Source: Palsa-1150 sp036490515
Lineage (GTDB): Bacteria; Myxococcota_A; Polyangia; Polyangiales; Polyangiaceae
DNA length: 64,000 nucleotides
Assembly: GCA_036490515.1 (NCBI GenBank)
Contig: DASXDU010000024.1
Span: 186,001 to 250,000, forward strand
Reading direction: 5' to 3'
Part shown: positions 27,960-36,563 of the stretch, one piece after another
How the letters are laid out: each line of letters begins with the position of its first letter
Numbering within the stretch: position 1 is the stretch's first letter
Notes under the pieces: model-generated
The model's input: only the letters and a program-made list of their open reading frames with translations
Databases searched by the model: none
What the model was told of the DNA's origin: nothing
Program-made: the position numbers and the translations under genes

Positions 27960-30004
27960 GCAACCTCCTCGTCGGCCGCTCGGACGTGGGGGAGTTCCGC
28001 AAGCGCTACAAGTGGATGGCGCTCTTCACCACGGTGGCGTGCCTCGTCGTCATCGGCCGCCTCTTCATGCTCCAGGTCGTCGACGGCGCCGACTACTCGG
28101 CCGTCGCACACGAGAACATCATCCGCCGCGTCACGATGCCGACGACGCGCGGGGTCATCCGCGACACCAACGGCAAGGTGCTCGCCTCGAGTCGTCCTTC
28201 TTACGAGGTCGAGGTCGTCCCCGGGCGCGTCATGCCGAGCGCGCGCCCGGTCCATTACCGCAATGGCCTGCCCCTCGCGCGCGACCCCGACGCGTGGCCC
28301 AAGCTCGCCGACATCCTGCGGCTCAACCCCGAGGAGCGGCGCACCTTCGAGGCGCGCATCCACGCCGCGTGCACGAGCGACGACGACAAGTCCCCCTGCT
28401 GGAAGACGCCGATCCTCGTGCGGGAAGACGTCCCGCGCGACATCGTGGCGGAGCTCAAGCAGCACACCGACGAGCTCGCGGGGGTCGACATCGTCGGCGT
28501 CCCCGTCCGGTTCTATCCGTACAAGGAGCTCGGCGCGCACATGCTCGGCTACGTCGCCGAGATCGACGCCACGATGCTCGCGAAGTACCGGCCGCCCGGG
28601 TACGAAGCGCTCTCGCGCGAGGAGCAGCAGCGCATCAACCCGCTCGGCTACGAGGGCGGCGACACGGTCGGCGCGACGGGCATCGAGCACGCGTGGGAGT
28701 CGTACCTGCGCGGCCAGCGCGGCTGGGAGAAGCGCGTGGTCGACGCGCGCGGCAGGTACAGGACGGGCCCCGAGGCCGAACGCCTCGTCGACCCACCGGC
28801 CAAGCTCGATCCCATCCCCGGGCGCGACCTCCGCCTCTCGGTCGACGTCGAGCTCGAGCAGGCCATCGACAAGGCCATGCGCCCGCACGCGGCCGGCGCG
28901 GTCGTCGCCGTCGACGTGCGCACGGGCCGCCTTCTCGCCCTCTACTCGAAGCCCAGCTTCGACCCCAACGACCTCTCGGGCGGCGAGGGCCGCGCGCGCG
29001 TCCGCGAGGCGTTCATCCGCCTCTACGCCGACCCACTCCGGCCCATGCTCGACAAGACGATGAGCGGCGCCTTCCAGCCCGGCTCCACGATGAAGCCGTT
29101 CACGGCGCTCGCCGCGCTCGAGGAGCACCTGGTCGAGCCCGACCACATGGAGAAGTGCGAGGGCTTCATCGTCTTCGGCCACCACGTCTTCCACTGCAGC
29201 CACGTCCACGGGCCGGTGCACATGCGCGAGGCGATCGCGCGGTCGTGCAACGTCTACTTCTACCACGTGGCCGAGACGGTCGGCATGGACCGGATCGCGA
29301 AGGTCGCGCAGGCCTTCGGTCTCGGACAGAAGACCGGGCTCGGTCTCAACCCGGAGGCGCCCGGGCGCATCCCCACGCGCTCCTGGTACTCCCTCCGCTA
29401 CCGCGGGCAGTTCCGCGTCGGGTTCTCGCTGCTGATGGCCATCGGCGAGGGCGACGTTCTCGTCACCCCGCTCCAGCTCGCGCTCGCGTACGCCGCGCTC
29501 GGCAACGGCGGCACGCTGTATCAGCCGCAGGTCGTGAGCGCGGTCGAGACGAGCGACGGCGCGGTGGTGCAGGAGTTCCCGCCGCGCATCCGCCGTCAGG
29601 TCGACATGCACCCCGAGAACATGCGCACCGTACTCGACGGTCTCTACGACGTCGTCAACGACCCGAACGGCACCGCGTTCCCGGCGCGGGATCCCTCGCT
29701 CGACGTCGCGGGAAAGACGGGCACGGCGCAGACCGGATACGTCGCGAAGAAGGAGGACGACCCGAAGCTCGGCTGGTACCTCTCCCAGAACCACGCCTGG
29801 TTCGCCAGCCTCGCGCCGGCCAAATCCCCCGACATCGCGGTCGCGGTGATCGTCGAGCACGGCGGTTCGGGCCCCACCATCGCGGCGCCCGTCGCGATGC
29901 AGATCGTCCGCGAGTACGAGCGCCTGCAGTCGATCCGCCTCGGGCACGCGCCTTCGGCGAAGTCGCCCTCGCCGCCCCACGCCAAACCCGGAGCACGCCC
30001 GTGA
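27956..30004 (+). CDS. mrdA: Penicillin-binding protein 2, elongasome transpeptidase
   Basis: 682 residues from GTG at 27956 (GTGA overlap with mreD). One N-terminal membrane helix (about 22-40), a pedestal/dimerisation region (about 45-320) and a transpeptidase domain with SxxK at S377-K380 (GSTMKP), SCN and KTGTAQT. It cross-links new peptidoglycan during cell elongation together with RodA. The pedestal is somewhat longer than in E. coli PBP2 (633 residues). The C-terminus ends in a basic, Pro-rich tail. Its stop overlaps the rodA start by 4 bases. Confidence 0.97.
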   Translation: MSNLLVGRSDVGEFRKRYKWMALFTTVACLVVIGRLFMLQVVDGADYSAVAHENIIRRVTMPTTRGVIRDTNGKVLASSRPSYEVEVVPGRVMPSARPVHYRNGLPLARDPDAWPKLADILRLNPEERRTFEARIHAACTSDDDKSPCWKTPILVREDVPRDIVAELKQHTDELAGVDIVGVPVRFYPYKELGAHMLGYVAEIDATMLAKYRPPGYEALSREEQQRINPLGYEGGDTVGATGIEHAWESYLRGQRGWEKRVVDARGRYRTGPEAERLVDPPAKLDPIPGRDLRLSVDVELEQAIDKAMRPHAAGAVVAVDVRTGRLLALYSKPSFDPNDLSGGEGRARVREAFIRLYADPLRPMLDKTMSGAFQPGSTMKPFTALAALEEHLVEPDHMEKCEGFIVFGHHVFHCSHVHGPVHMREAIARSCNVYFYHVAETVGMDRIAKVAQAFGLGQKTGLGLNPEAPGRIPTRSWYSLRYRGQFRVGFSLLMAIGEGDVLVTPLQLALAYAALGNGGTLYQPQVVSAVETSDGAVVQEFPPRIRRQVDMHPENMRTVLDGLYDVVNDPNGTAFPARDPSLDVAGKTGTAQTGYVAKKEDDPKLGWYLSQNHAWFASLAPAKSPDIAVAVIVEHGGSGPTIAAPVAMQIVREYERLQSIRLGHAPSAKSPSPPHAKPGARP

Positions 30005-31158
30005 GGCTCCGCTCGAACGACCTGGGGCTCCTGGGGCGCGTGCGCGAGCACTTCGACTGGACGCTGTTCATCAGCGTCGCGCTCCTTGCCGTCATCGGCG
30101 TCATCAACCTCTACTCGGCGACCAGCGTCTCGCACGGCGCCCACGCCGACGACTACATCCAGCAGATCTACTGGCTCGTCGGCGGGGGCATCCTCGCGAC
30201 CGTCGTCGCGGCGGTCGACTACCGGCACTACGAGCGCCTCGGCTACGCCCTCTACGGCGTCGGCATCGTGCTCCTGCTCCTCGTCTTCATCCTCGGGCGC
30301 GAGATCCGCGGCAGTTCGCGGTGGATCTACATCGGCAGCTACAGCTTCCAGCCGAGCGAGTTCATGAAGCTCTTCCTCGTGATCGCGCTCGCGAAGTACC
30401 TGCACGACGACCCGAAGAGCGAGGGGCGGACGCTGAAGGACCTCCTCGTTCCCGCCGCGATCGCCGCCATCCCGACCGCGCTCGTCATGCTCCAGCCGGA
30501 CCTCGGCACGGGGCTCATCCTCGTCCTCGTCTTCGTGTCGATCTGCGGCCTCACGAACGTCCAGACGCGCAGCCTCGTCGGGCTCGGCATCGTCGGCGCG
30601 ATCCTCGCGCCCGTCTTCTGGAGCTACGGTCTGCGCGGCTACCAGAACGAGCGCATCAACGCGTGGCTCAACCCCAACGAGAACGTCCTCGGGTACAACT
30701 GGGACCCGCACCAGGCGCGCATCGCCGTCGGCAACGGCGGCTGGTTCGGGCAAGGGTTCATGAAGGGGTCGCAGAACCAGTTCATGTTCCTTCACGAGCA
30801 GCACAGCGACTTCCCCTTCCCCGTGTACGCCGAGGAGTGGGGCTTCGTCGGCGCGATCGCGCTCGTGGCCCTCTACGGGTTCATCGTCCTCTGGTGCCTC
30901 CGCGTCGCGTCCTCGGCGAAGGACCGCTTCGGCGCGGTGCTGGCCGTGGGCGTCGGCAGCATCGTCTTCTGGCACGTCGTCTTCAACCTGGGGATGGTCA
31001 CCGGCCTCCTGCCCGTCGTGGGCGTGACCCTGCCGCTCTTCTCGTACGGCGGGTCGAGCGTCATGACGATCCTCATGGGCGTCGGGCTCGTCATGAACGT
31101 CTCGATGCGGCGCTACTACGCCTCGCCCACCCGCGCGACGCCGCTGCTGGGTCTCTGA
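30001..31158 (+). CDS. rodA: Peptidoglycan glycosyltransferase RodA (SEDS family)
   Basis: 385 residues from GTG at 30001, overlapping the mrdA stop. A polytopic SEDS protein with about ten helices. Typical segments are GSSRWIYIGSYSFQPSEF, LVMLQPDLGTGLILVLVF, ARIAVGNGGWFGQGFMKGSQ and the C-terminal TLPLFSYGGSSV. It polymerises lipid II for the lateral wall with PBP2. It ends the elongasome operon, 13 bases from a convergent lipoprotein gene. Confidence 0.97.
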   Translation: MRLRSNDLGLLGRVREHFDWTLFISVALLAVIGVINLYSATSVSHGAHADDYIQQIYWLVGGGILATVVAAVDYRHYERLGYALYGVGIVLLLLVFILGREIRGSSRWIYIGSYSFQPSEFMKLFLVIALAKYLHDDPKSEGRTLKDLLVPAAIAAIPTALVMLQPDLGTGLILVLVFVSICGLTNVQTRSLVGLGIVGAILAPVFWSYGLRGYQNERINAWLNPNENVLGYNWDPHQARIAVGNGGWFGQGFMKGSQNQFMFLHEQHSDFPFPVYAEEWGFVGAIALVALYGFIVLWCLRVASSAKDRFGAVLAVGVGSIVFWHVVFNLGMVTGLLPVVGVTLPLFSYGGSSVMTILMGVGLVMNVSMRRYYASPTRATPLLGL

Positions 31159-31171
31159 CTCCCGGCCGACG

Positions 31172-32446
31172 TCAGGCGCCGGGCTCGTTCAGGAGGATCA
31201 CGATGGACGAGGCGCTCGTGAGCGCGAGGTCCTGGTTGCCGTCTCCGTCGAAGTCGCCCGCCACGCCGCCGGTAAAGGCCGACGGCAGCGGCGCCGTCGC
31301 GAGCACCTCGAGCGGCCCGTAGATGGTCTCGCCGAGCACGTTCACGACCGAGCTCGAACCCGTGGTCTGGACGGCGGCCACGTCCGTCGGCCCGGAGGCG
31401 AACGCGATCGACACGAGGGGGGACTGGCCCAGCCCCTCGCTCAACGCCGGCATGTAGCGCCCGTTGACGTCGCTGGTCGCATAGAGATCGCCGCTGCTGC
31501 TGAAGATGACGCCGGCCTCTCCGGCGGGCGCGAACTTGCCCGAGACGAGCGTCGGGCCGGCTGGCGCCTGGGCGCTCGCGGACGTCGTCCCGCCCGACGA
31601 GCCGAGCGCCGAGGTCTGCGCGAACGCCTGAATGGAGGCGCTTCCGTCGACCCCGATGACGCCCGTCGACGCGAAGACACCCGCACCGGTCCCATAGAGC
31701 ACCAGGAGGGAGCTCGTCGAGGCCACCTGCGTCACGAGGTCCAGGTGGCCGTCTCCGTCGAAGTCGACGAGCGTGGCCGACGTCGGCGGAGAGGACGTCT
31801 TGGCGCCGAAGGTCCACGCGGTCGACGGCGTCAGCGAGCCGTCGCCCTTTCCGAGGAGCACCGTGACGATCCCGCTGGTCGCCGACAGCGCGACCACGTC
31901 GGCATGCCCGTCCTCGTCGAGGTCGCCGGTCGCGAGGAAGTCCGCCCCGGCGACCGGCTCCGCCGTCGCGTTGCCGAGCGACCCGTTCGAGTCGGGGTAC
32001 ACCATCACGGCACCGCCGCTGCCGGTCTTCACGCCCAGCAGCACGTCGGGCGACCCCGAACCCGCGACGTCGACCGAGGCCAGCGCCAGCGGCGAGGGCG
32101 CAGCGGGGTAGCTCGCCGACTTCTGGAGCGCGCCGTTCGACCAGCTCCACACGGTCACCTCGGGCCCCGATCCGTCGTCGCCCACGGTCACGAGGTCGCC
32201 CTGCGCGCCCCCGGCGAGCTTGGCGACCGTCGCCGCGGACACGGACGCCTGCGTCGTCGCTTCGACCTCGAGCGTTCGTCCGCCTGCGAGCCCGCCCCCT
32301 TCCGGCGTCGCGCCTCCCGCGTCGTCCTGCGTCGAGGGGCCTGCGTCGTGCGCCGTGTCACCGCCACCGGAGCTGCTGCTGCACCCCGCGACGAGCGCCG
32401 CGGCGAAACCCAGCGACGAAGCCAAGACAAGACGACGGACCGACAT
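31172..32446 (-). CDS. FG-GAP/VCBS-repeat lipoprotein
   Basis: 424 residues with a lipoprotein signal (lipobox VAGC, C22) followed by a Ser/Gly/Asp-rich linker. The rest is built from FG-GAP/VCBS-like blades: GDLDEDGHADVVALS, VDFDGDGHLDLVTQV, GDFDGDGNQDLALTS. Their DxDxDG motifs bind Ca2+ in known propellers. Probably displayed on the outer membrane; the ligand is unknown. It is downstream of the haem-motif lipoprotein gene but separated by 209 bases with a possible terminator. Confidence 0.85.
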   Translation of the reverse strand: MSVRRLVLASSLGFAAALVAGCSSSSGGGDTAHDAGPSTQDDAGGATPEGGGLAGGRTLEVEATTQASVSAATVAKLAGGAQGDLVTVGDDGSGPEVTVWSWSNGALQKSASYPAAPSPLALASVDVAGSGSPDVLLGVKTGSGGAVMVYPDSNGSLGNATAEPVAGADFLATGDLDEDGHADVVALSATSGIVTVLLGKGDGSLTPSTAWTFGAKTSSPPTSATLVDFDGDGHLDLVTQVASTSSLLVLYGTGAGVFASTGVIGVDGSASIQAFAQTSALGSSGGTTSASAQAPAGPTLVSGKFAPAGEAGVIFSSSGDLYATSDVNGRYMPALSEGLGQSPLVSIAFASGPTDVAAVQTTGSSSVVNVLGETIYGPLEVLATAPLPSAFTGGVAGDFDGDGNQDLALTSASSIVILLNEPGA

Positions 32447-32572
32447 GATGGACCTCCGGGCGGGCAGGAACGCCGGAGAGGCGGACGGCCCGCGACCTGC
32501 TCAGCAACCGGCGGGCCGTGCCGTTTCGAGGGCGAAAGCGCACGACGGCGGCCGCGCGGACCGCCGCGAAAC

Positions 32573-32585
32573 GGGGCGTTGCCCC
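32573..32585 (-). terminator. Short GC hairpin between two lipoprotein genes
   Basis: On the minus strand GGGGC-AAC-GCCCC is followed by GTTTCG. The 5-bp stem with a short T-run lies about 70 bases after the 712-residue gene's stop and could end that transcript. Confidence 0.35.
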
Positions 32586-32655
32586 ATTCCGCCCCTCTTC
32601 ACGGACCGGACGCACCCCCGTGCGAAAGTTCACGCCCCGACGCCGACGGACGCTC

Positions 32656-34794
32656 TCACTGCGCGCCGAGGCACGCGCAGTGGTCCGCGATGCACTCGGT
32701 CTGGGACCCACCCGTGCACGCGCAGCAGTCCGCCGTCGTGTTGCACTTCTCGTACTCCTGCGCGCACCCGGACGGCGGCGCGACGCACGAGAGCACGGCG
32801 CCGCCGTCGGGGCCGGTGCTCTGCCGGCAGTACCCCGAGCAGCACTCGTCACCGCTCGAGCAGTCCGTCCCGTTCTGCTGGCAGGGGCTGAGCGCCCAGA
32901 ACCCGCGCGAGTTGCCGCCTGCGAGCTCCTGCCCCGGCAGGTAGAAGGCCGGGTGACTGATGTCGTGCGCGCTCGAGCTCGGGTGCTCGGGGTTGTCGAT
33001 GTCGATCGCCGCCACCCACAGCTTCTTGCGCTTGGCCGGGATGCCGCCCTCGAAGAGCCCCTCCCACGGATCGCTGTCGTTGATGGTGTTGCCGTACTCG
33101 CGTCGGCTCGTGAAGACCACCCAGAAGTACCCGCCGACCGCGACCGGCAGCATCGTCGGCTCGTAGTCCTTGTCCGAGTCGTCCTGGAACGGCAGGTACG
33201 ACTTGCCCGCGGAGAGGCCGTTGATCTGGTCGAGCATCGCGGTCGTCCCGGTCGGCACGTGCACGACGCCGAGGTTTCCCGTGGTCCCGCTGTTGCGCGT
33301 GTAGGTCGCGTTGCCGAGCTGGTAGATGATCCACTCGCCGTCGGGCGAGAACGCAGGCCACGTGGGGAAGAGCGTCGCGTCCGTGGCGACGGTCGCGAGG
33401 TTCGAGAACGTGTTCGTCGCCGCGGCGAAATCCATGATGCCGAGCGAGTGCCCCGGGTTGTAGTCGGGGTTGCCTCCGCCCGGCGGCGGCCCGTAGAGGT
33501 TGAACGCGACCTTCGTCCCGTCCGAGGAGAAGGTCGGGAAGCCGGCGAGGTTCACGACGCCGTCGAAGCCGGGCGCCGGGATCTTCGCTCCGGTCTTCGG
33601 GTCGATGAGCTCCGACGGCTCGGCGTTCGCGTTCGTCGACGACACGTCGACGCAGTTGCCGCACGTGAGCAGGCGCGAGCCGTCCGGGTACATCGCGCCG
33701 TTCGTGAAGACGTGGTCGCCGCCGTTGCCGCTCAGGTTGATCGTCGTCAGCGTCGCGTTGCCCTTCGTCAGGTCGCCGCTCTGGTCGAACGAGTGCTGAT
33801 GCCCGGCGACGATCGTCGACCCGTCTGCGCTCACCGCGTGGCAGACGACGCAACCACTCGCGCCGCCCATGAGCACCGTCGGCTGCGCCGCGCCCGGCTG
33901 GATCGTCAGCACCGCGCCACCGTTCGCGAGCGGCGAGTCGTACGAGTTGTAGTAGACGGTCCCCTTCAGGCTGCCCTGGGCGATGTGCCAGGTCTCGCTG
34001 ATCGGGCCCGTCACCTGCCCGCCGGAGATCTTCGTCAGCTGCACCTTCACCGCGTCGGCGCCGCCCGCGCTCTCGGTGATCGTCGTCCACAGCGCCGGCG
34101 CGAGCGTCACCTGCCCCGGGTTGCTCGCCCCGTAGTAGCCCGTGTACGCGAGCCCCGCGAAGCTCACCTGCACCATCACCGCGTCCGGCGCGGTCCCCGC
34201 GAACTGCAGCACCGGCGCGGCCAGCCCGCGCGGGAACACCGTCCCGTCGTACGGGTAGAGCCACGCGAACGCCGTGTCCGCGCTGCCGCCCTTCTGGAGC
34301 TGCCCCTGCGTGGTCGACGGCACGTTGCCCGGGTTGTCCGTGAGCTGGAGCACCACCGTCAGCACGGTCGCCCCCGACGCGCTCCCCACCTTCGCGGTCA
34401 CCGTCGTCGGGCCGCCCTGCGTACCCGATGCCGTGAAGAGCCCCGAGCCGTCGATCGTCCCGATGGCCGGAACGTTCACCGACCACGTCGCGGCCAGCGG
34501 CGTCGTGCTCCCCGGCAGGTGCGCGGTGAACTGCTGCGTCACGCCTGGCTTGCTCACGTTCAGGGTCGGGTTCGGCGGGTCGACGACCAGCTGCTGGCCC
34601 GAGCTGTCGGCGAAGAGACTCGAGTCGCTCACGAACGACGGCGCGTCGCTCCCTCCGCCGCCCCCTCCGCCGTCGGCCGACCCGCCGCCGCTCCCGCCGT
34701 TCTTCGAGCCCCCGCCGCCGCACCCGTAGATCGCGGCCGCAACGAGTGCGACCACCAGGAGAAGCGGCGACATCCACCACGCGCGACGGGTCAT
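32656..34794 (-). CDS. Surface lipoprotein: Ig-like and propeller domains with a CxxCH haem motif and Cys-rich tail
   Basis: 712 residues from ATG at 34794. The lipoprotein signal ends at a Cys in AAAIYGC. A Gly/Ser linker is followed by a bacterial Ig-like segment (about 80-170, FTASGTQGGPTTVTAKVG). Then comes a propeller region with TolB/PD40-like motifs (FPTFSSDGTKVAFNLYGP, FPTWPAFSPDGEWIIYQLG). CVVCH at 315-319 is a c-type haem signature placed at the propeller entrance. The last about 70 residues hold many paired cysteines (DECCSGYC, TTADCCAC), a disulphide-rich module. The role is unknown; redox or adhesion is possible. GGAGCT lies just before the start. Confidence 0.82.
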   Translation of the reverse strand: MTRRAWWMSPLLLVVALVAAAIYGCGGGGSKNGGSGGGSADGGGGGGGSDAPSFVSDSSLFADSSGQQLVVDPPNPTLNVSKPGVTQQFTAHLPGSTTPLAATWSVNVPAIGTIDGSGLFTASGTQGGPTTVTAKVGSASGATVLTVVLQLTDNPGNVPSTTQGQLQKGGSADTAFAWLYPYDGTVFPRGLAAPVLQFAGTAPDAVMVQVSFAGLAYTGYYGASNPGQVTLAPALWTTITESAGGADAVKVQLTKISGGQVTGPISETWHIAQGSLKGTVYYNSYDSPLANGGAVLTIQPGAAQPTVLMGGASGCVVCHAVSADGSTIVAGHQHSFDQSGDLTKGNATLTTINLSGNGGDHVFTNGAMYPDGSRLLTCGNCVDVSSTNANAEPSELIDPKTGAKIPAPGFDGVVNLAGFPTFSSDGTKVAFNLYGPPPGGGNPDYNPGHSLGIMDFAAATNTFSNLATVATDATLFPTWPAFSPDGEWIIYQLGNATYTRNSGTTGNLGVVHVPTGTTAMLDQINGLSAGKSYLPFQDDSDKDYEPTMLPVAVGGYFWVVFTSRREYGNTINDSDPWEGLFEGGIPAKRKKLWVAAIDIDNPEHPSSSAHDISHPAFYLPGQELAGGNSRGFWALSPCQQNGTDCSSGDECCSGYCRQSTGPDGGAVLSCVAPPSGCAQEYEKCNTTADCCACTGGSQTECIADHCACLGAQ

Positions 34795-34819
34795 GGGCAG
34801 CTCCTACCCCCCGGGCGCA

Positions 34820-34825
34820 ATTGTA
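34820..34825 (-). promoter_or_regulatory. Candidate -10 box for the haem-motif lipoprotein gene
   Basis: TACAAT on the minus strand, 25 bases before the ATG at 34794. It is a near-perfect -10 in otherwise very GC-rich sequence. No good -35 is seen, so this is tentative. Confidence 0.3.
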
Positions 34826-35044
34826 CCGCGGAAGGAGACGGCAGGAGGACCGGGGGGCGGGGAAGCCCGGTTTTTCAGAAGGGTTGGCCCTGGATGGGGA
34901 TGCGGATCGAGGACCGAGCACGGCGGGCCGAGTAGGTGCACGTGGCACGCGCACGAGGACGAGCACGTCCTGTCGCGCACGCGAACGGGCACGTGTACGC
35001 AGACGGGTGCAGACCCAACGCGTGATTCGGCTTCCCCGCCCGCG

Positions 35045-36232
35045 CTACACGACGTCGACGGCGTCGCCCATCTCGTCGCGCAGGTAATCCCGGAGCTTGC
35101 CCGTCAGGCGCTGCTCGAGCTGCCGCACGCGTTCGCGCGAGATGCCGAAGCGGTCCCCGAGCTCTTGCAGCGTCAGCGGATCGTCGGCCACGAGGCGCTC
35201 GTCGAAGATCGCCAGATCCTTGTCCTTGCCCACGAGCGTCTTGCGGAACTGGGCGAGCTTGTCCTTGAGCAGCCCCTGGAGCTCGTTGTCGGCCATGAGG
35301 GCCTCGGGACCGTCGCCGGCCGCCGGCATCATGTCGACCTTCGCGATCGACCGGCCCTCGGCGTCGCCCACGGGAGCGTCGAGCGACTTCTCGCTCGCTT
35401 GCAGGCGCACGTCCATGTCGGCGACCTCGCTCTCGGGCACGTTGAGCGCCTGCGCGATCGCCTCGTGCGTCGGGTCGATGCCCATCGCCTGGAGCTCGGC
35501 GCGCTTCTTCCGCAGGTTGAAGAAGAGCTTGCGCTGGGCCTGCGTGGTCCCGAGCTTCACGAGCCGCCAGTTGTTGAGGATGAACCGGAGGATGTACGCG
35601 CGGATCCACCACGCCGCGTACGAGGAGAGCTTGACGCCGCGGTACGGGTCGTACCGCTTCACCGCCTGCATCAGGCCGATGTTGCCCTCCTGGATGAGGT
35701 CCATGATGTTCTTGTAGGCGCGGCGGTACTCGTAGGCGATCTTCACCACGAGCCGGAGGTTCGCCGTCACGAGCTGCGCGGCGAGCGCCGGGTCCTGCGT
35801 CTCGAGGAACTTCGTCGAGAGGGCCTGCGTCTGCTCCGGCGTGAGGAGCGGGTGGCGCTGCACCTCGCGCAGATAGACCTGGAGCGCGTCGAACCGCTCG
35901 ATCGAGGAGCTCTCCCGGAGCGTGCGCTCCGACGGGACGGGGCCGTCGGCCTCCTCCTCGTGTGCCTCGGGCTCTCCCTCCTCGATCGCCTCGTCGGCGA
36001 CGGCCTCCTCGCCCTCGCCTTCGACTTCGCGCTCCTCGCCCTCGCGCTCCTCGCCCTCGCCATCGGCGGGCGCTCCGTCGACGTCCGCCTCCTCCGCCGC
36101 GTGCGCTCCGTCGGCCCCGTGGGCAGGCGACGCCCCGGCGACCTTGGAGTGGCGGGCCGACTTCTTCGGCCGGGGGGCCGCGTCTCGGTTCGTCTGTCGG
36201 GGCAAGGGGTGGGTCGGGGTCGGTGCGGACAA
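35045..36232 (-). CDS. RpoH-family (sigma-32-like) sigma factor with acidic N-terminal extension
   Basis: 395 residues from TTG at 36232. Region 2 contains DLIQEGNIGLMQAVKRYDP and the -10-recognising AAWWIRAYI. The RpoH box QRKLFFNLRK follows. Region 4.2 ends in LTLQELGDRFGISRERVRQL. The core is about 285 residues, as in E. coli RpoH. In front lie about 105 residues of Ala/Glu/Asp-rich low-complexity sequence with basic residues only at the very start. RpoH factors normally lack such an extension. Myxobacteria carry RpoH-like sigma factors tied to development (SigB/SigC in M. xanthus); the role here is unknown. The TTG start is the least certain part. Confidence 0.9.
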   Translation of the reverse strand: MSAPTPTHPLPRQTNRDAAPRPKKSARHSKVAGASPAHGADGAHAAEEADVDGAPADGEGEEREGEEREVEGEGEEAVADEAIEEGEPEAHEEEADGPVPSERTLRESSSIERFDALQVYLREVQRHPLLTPEQTQALSTKFLETQDPALAAQLVTANLRLVVKIAYEYRRAYKNIMDLIQEGNIGLMQAVKRYDPYRGVKLSSYAAWWIRAYILRFILNNWRLVKLGTTQAQRKLFFNLRKKRAELQAMGIDPTHEAIAQALNVPESEVADMDVRLQASEKSLDAPVGDAEGRSIAKVDMMPAAGDGPEALMADNELQGLLKDKLAQFRKTLVGKDKDLAIFDERLVADDPLTLQELGDRFGISRERVRQLEQRLTGKLRDYLRDEMGDAVDVV

Positions 36233-36299
36233 TCGGGCGATCGATGCCGCGTCCTCGCGATGCGTAGCACGCCGGGGGCCCGGCGAGGTAGGACGGCCC

Positions 36300-36419
36300 C
36301 TACCCGTGCAAGGTCGTCCAAGCCCACCAGAACGCCGTCATCGCTGCCAGCCCCGCGCCCAGGAGGAGCCCCATGAGGACGTCGTGGCTGTCGCTGGAAA
36401 AGGGCATCGTCGTACGCAT
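36300..36419 (-). CDS. Small single-pass membrane peptide (39 residues)
   Basis: ATG at 36419 preceded by an AG-rich stretch (GAGGAAGCAAGG) that can pair with 16S rRNA. The product begins MRTTMPFSSDSHDVLMG and continues into one hydrophobic helix (about residues 14-35, LLLGAGLAAMTAFWWAWTTL). It lies 67 bases upstream of the sigma-factor start on the same strand. I recognise no family. Such peptides often modulate a membrane partner, but this is only a candidate gene. Confidence 0.5.
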   Translation of the reverse strand: MRTTMPFSSDSHDVLMGLLLGAGLAAMTAFWWAWTTLHG

Positions 36420-36563
36420 CCTTGCTTCCTCTGCTCCCCTGACTTACCTCCTGACTTAAGGACGATGGCGCGACGCGTCAAGGCGACCCCGACGGATTGA
36501 CAACGCCGCTCGGGTCACGCCAACGTGAGTCCCCGGACACCCGGCTTTCCGTTTTCCTTCGCG

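Noticed and set aside
36525..36563. Start of the KOW gene at 36525
   Set aside because: The 13 extra residues have no feature. ATG 36564 is at least as good and gives a cleaner N-terminus.
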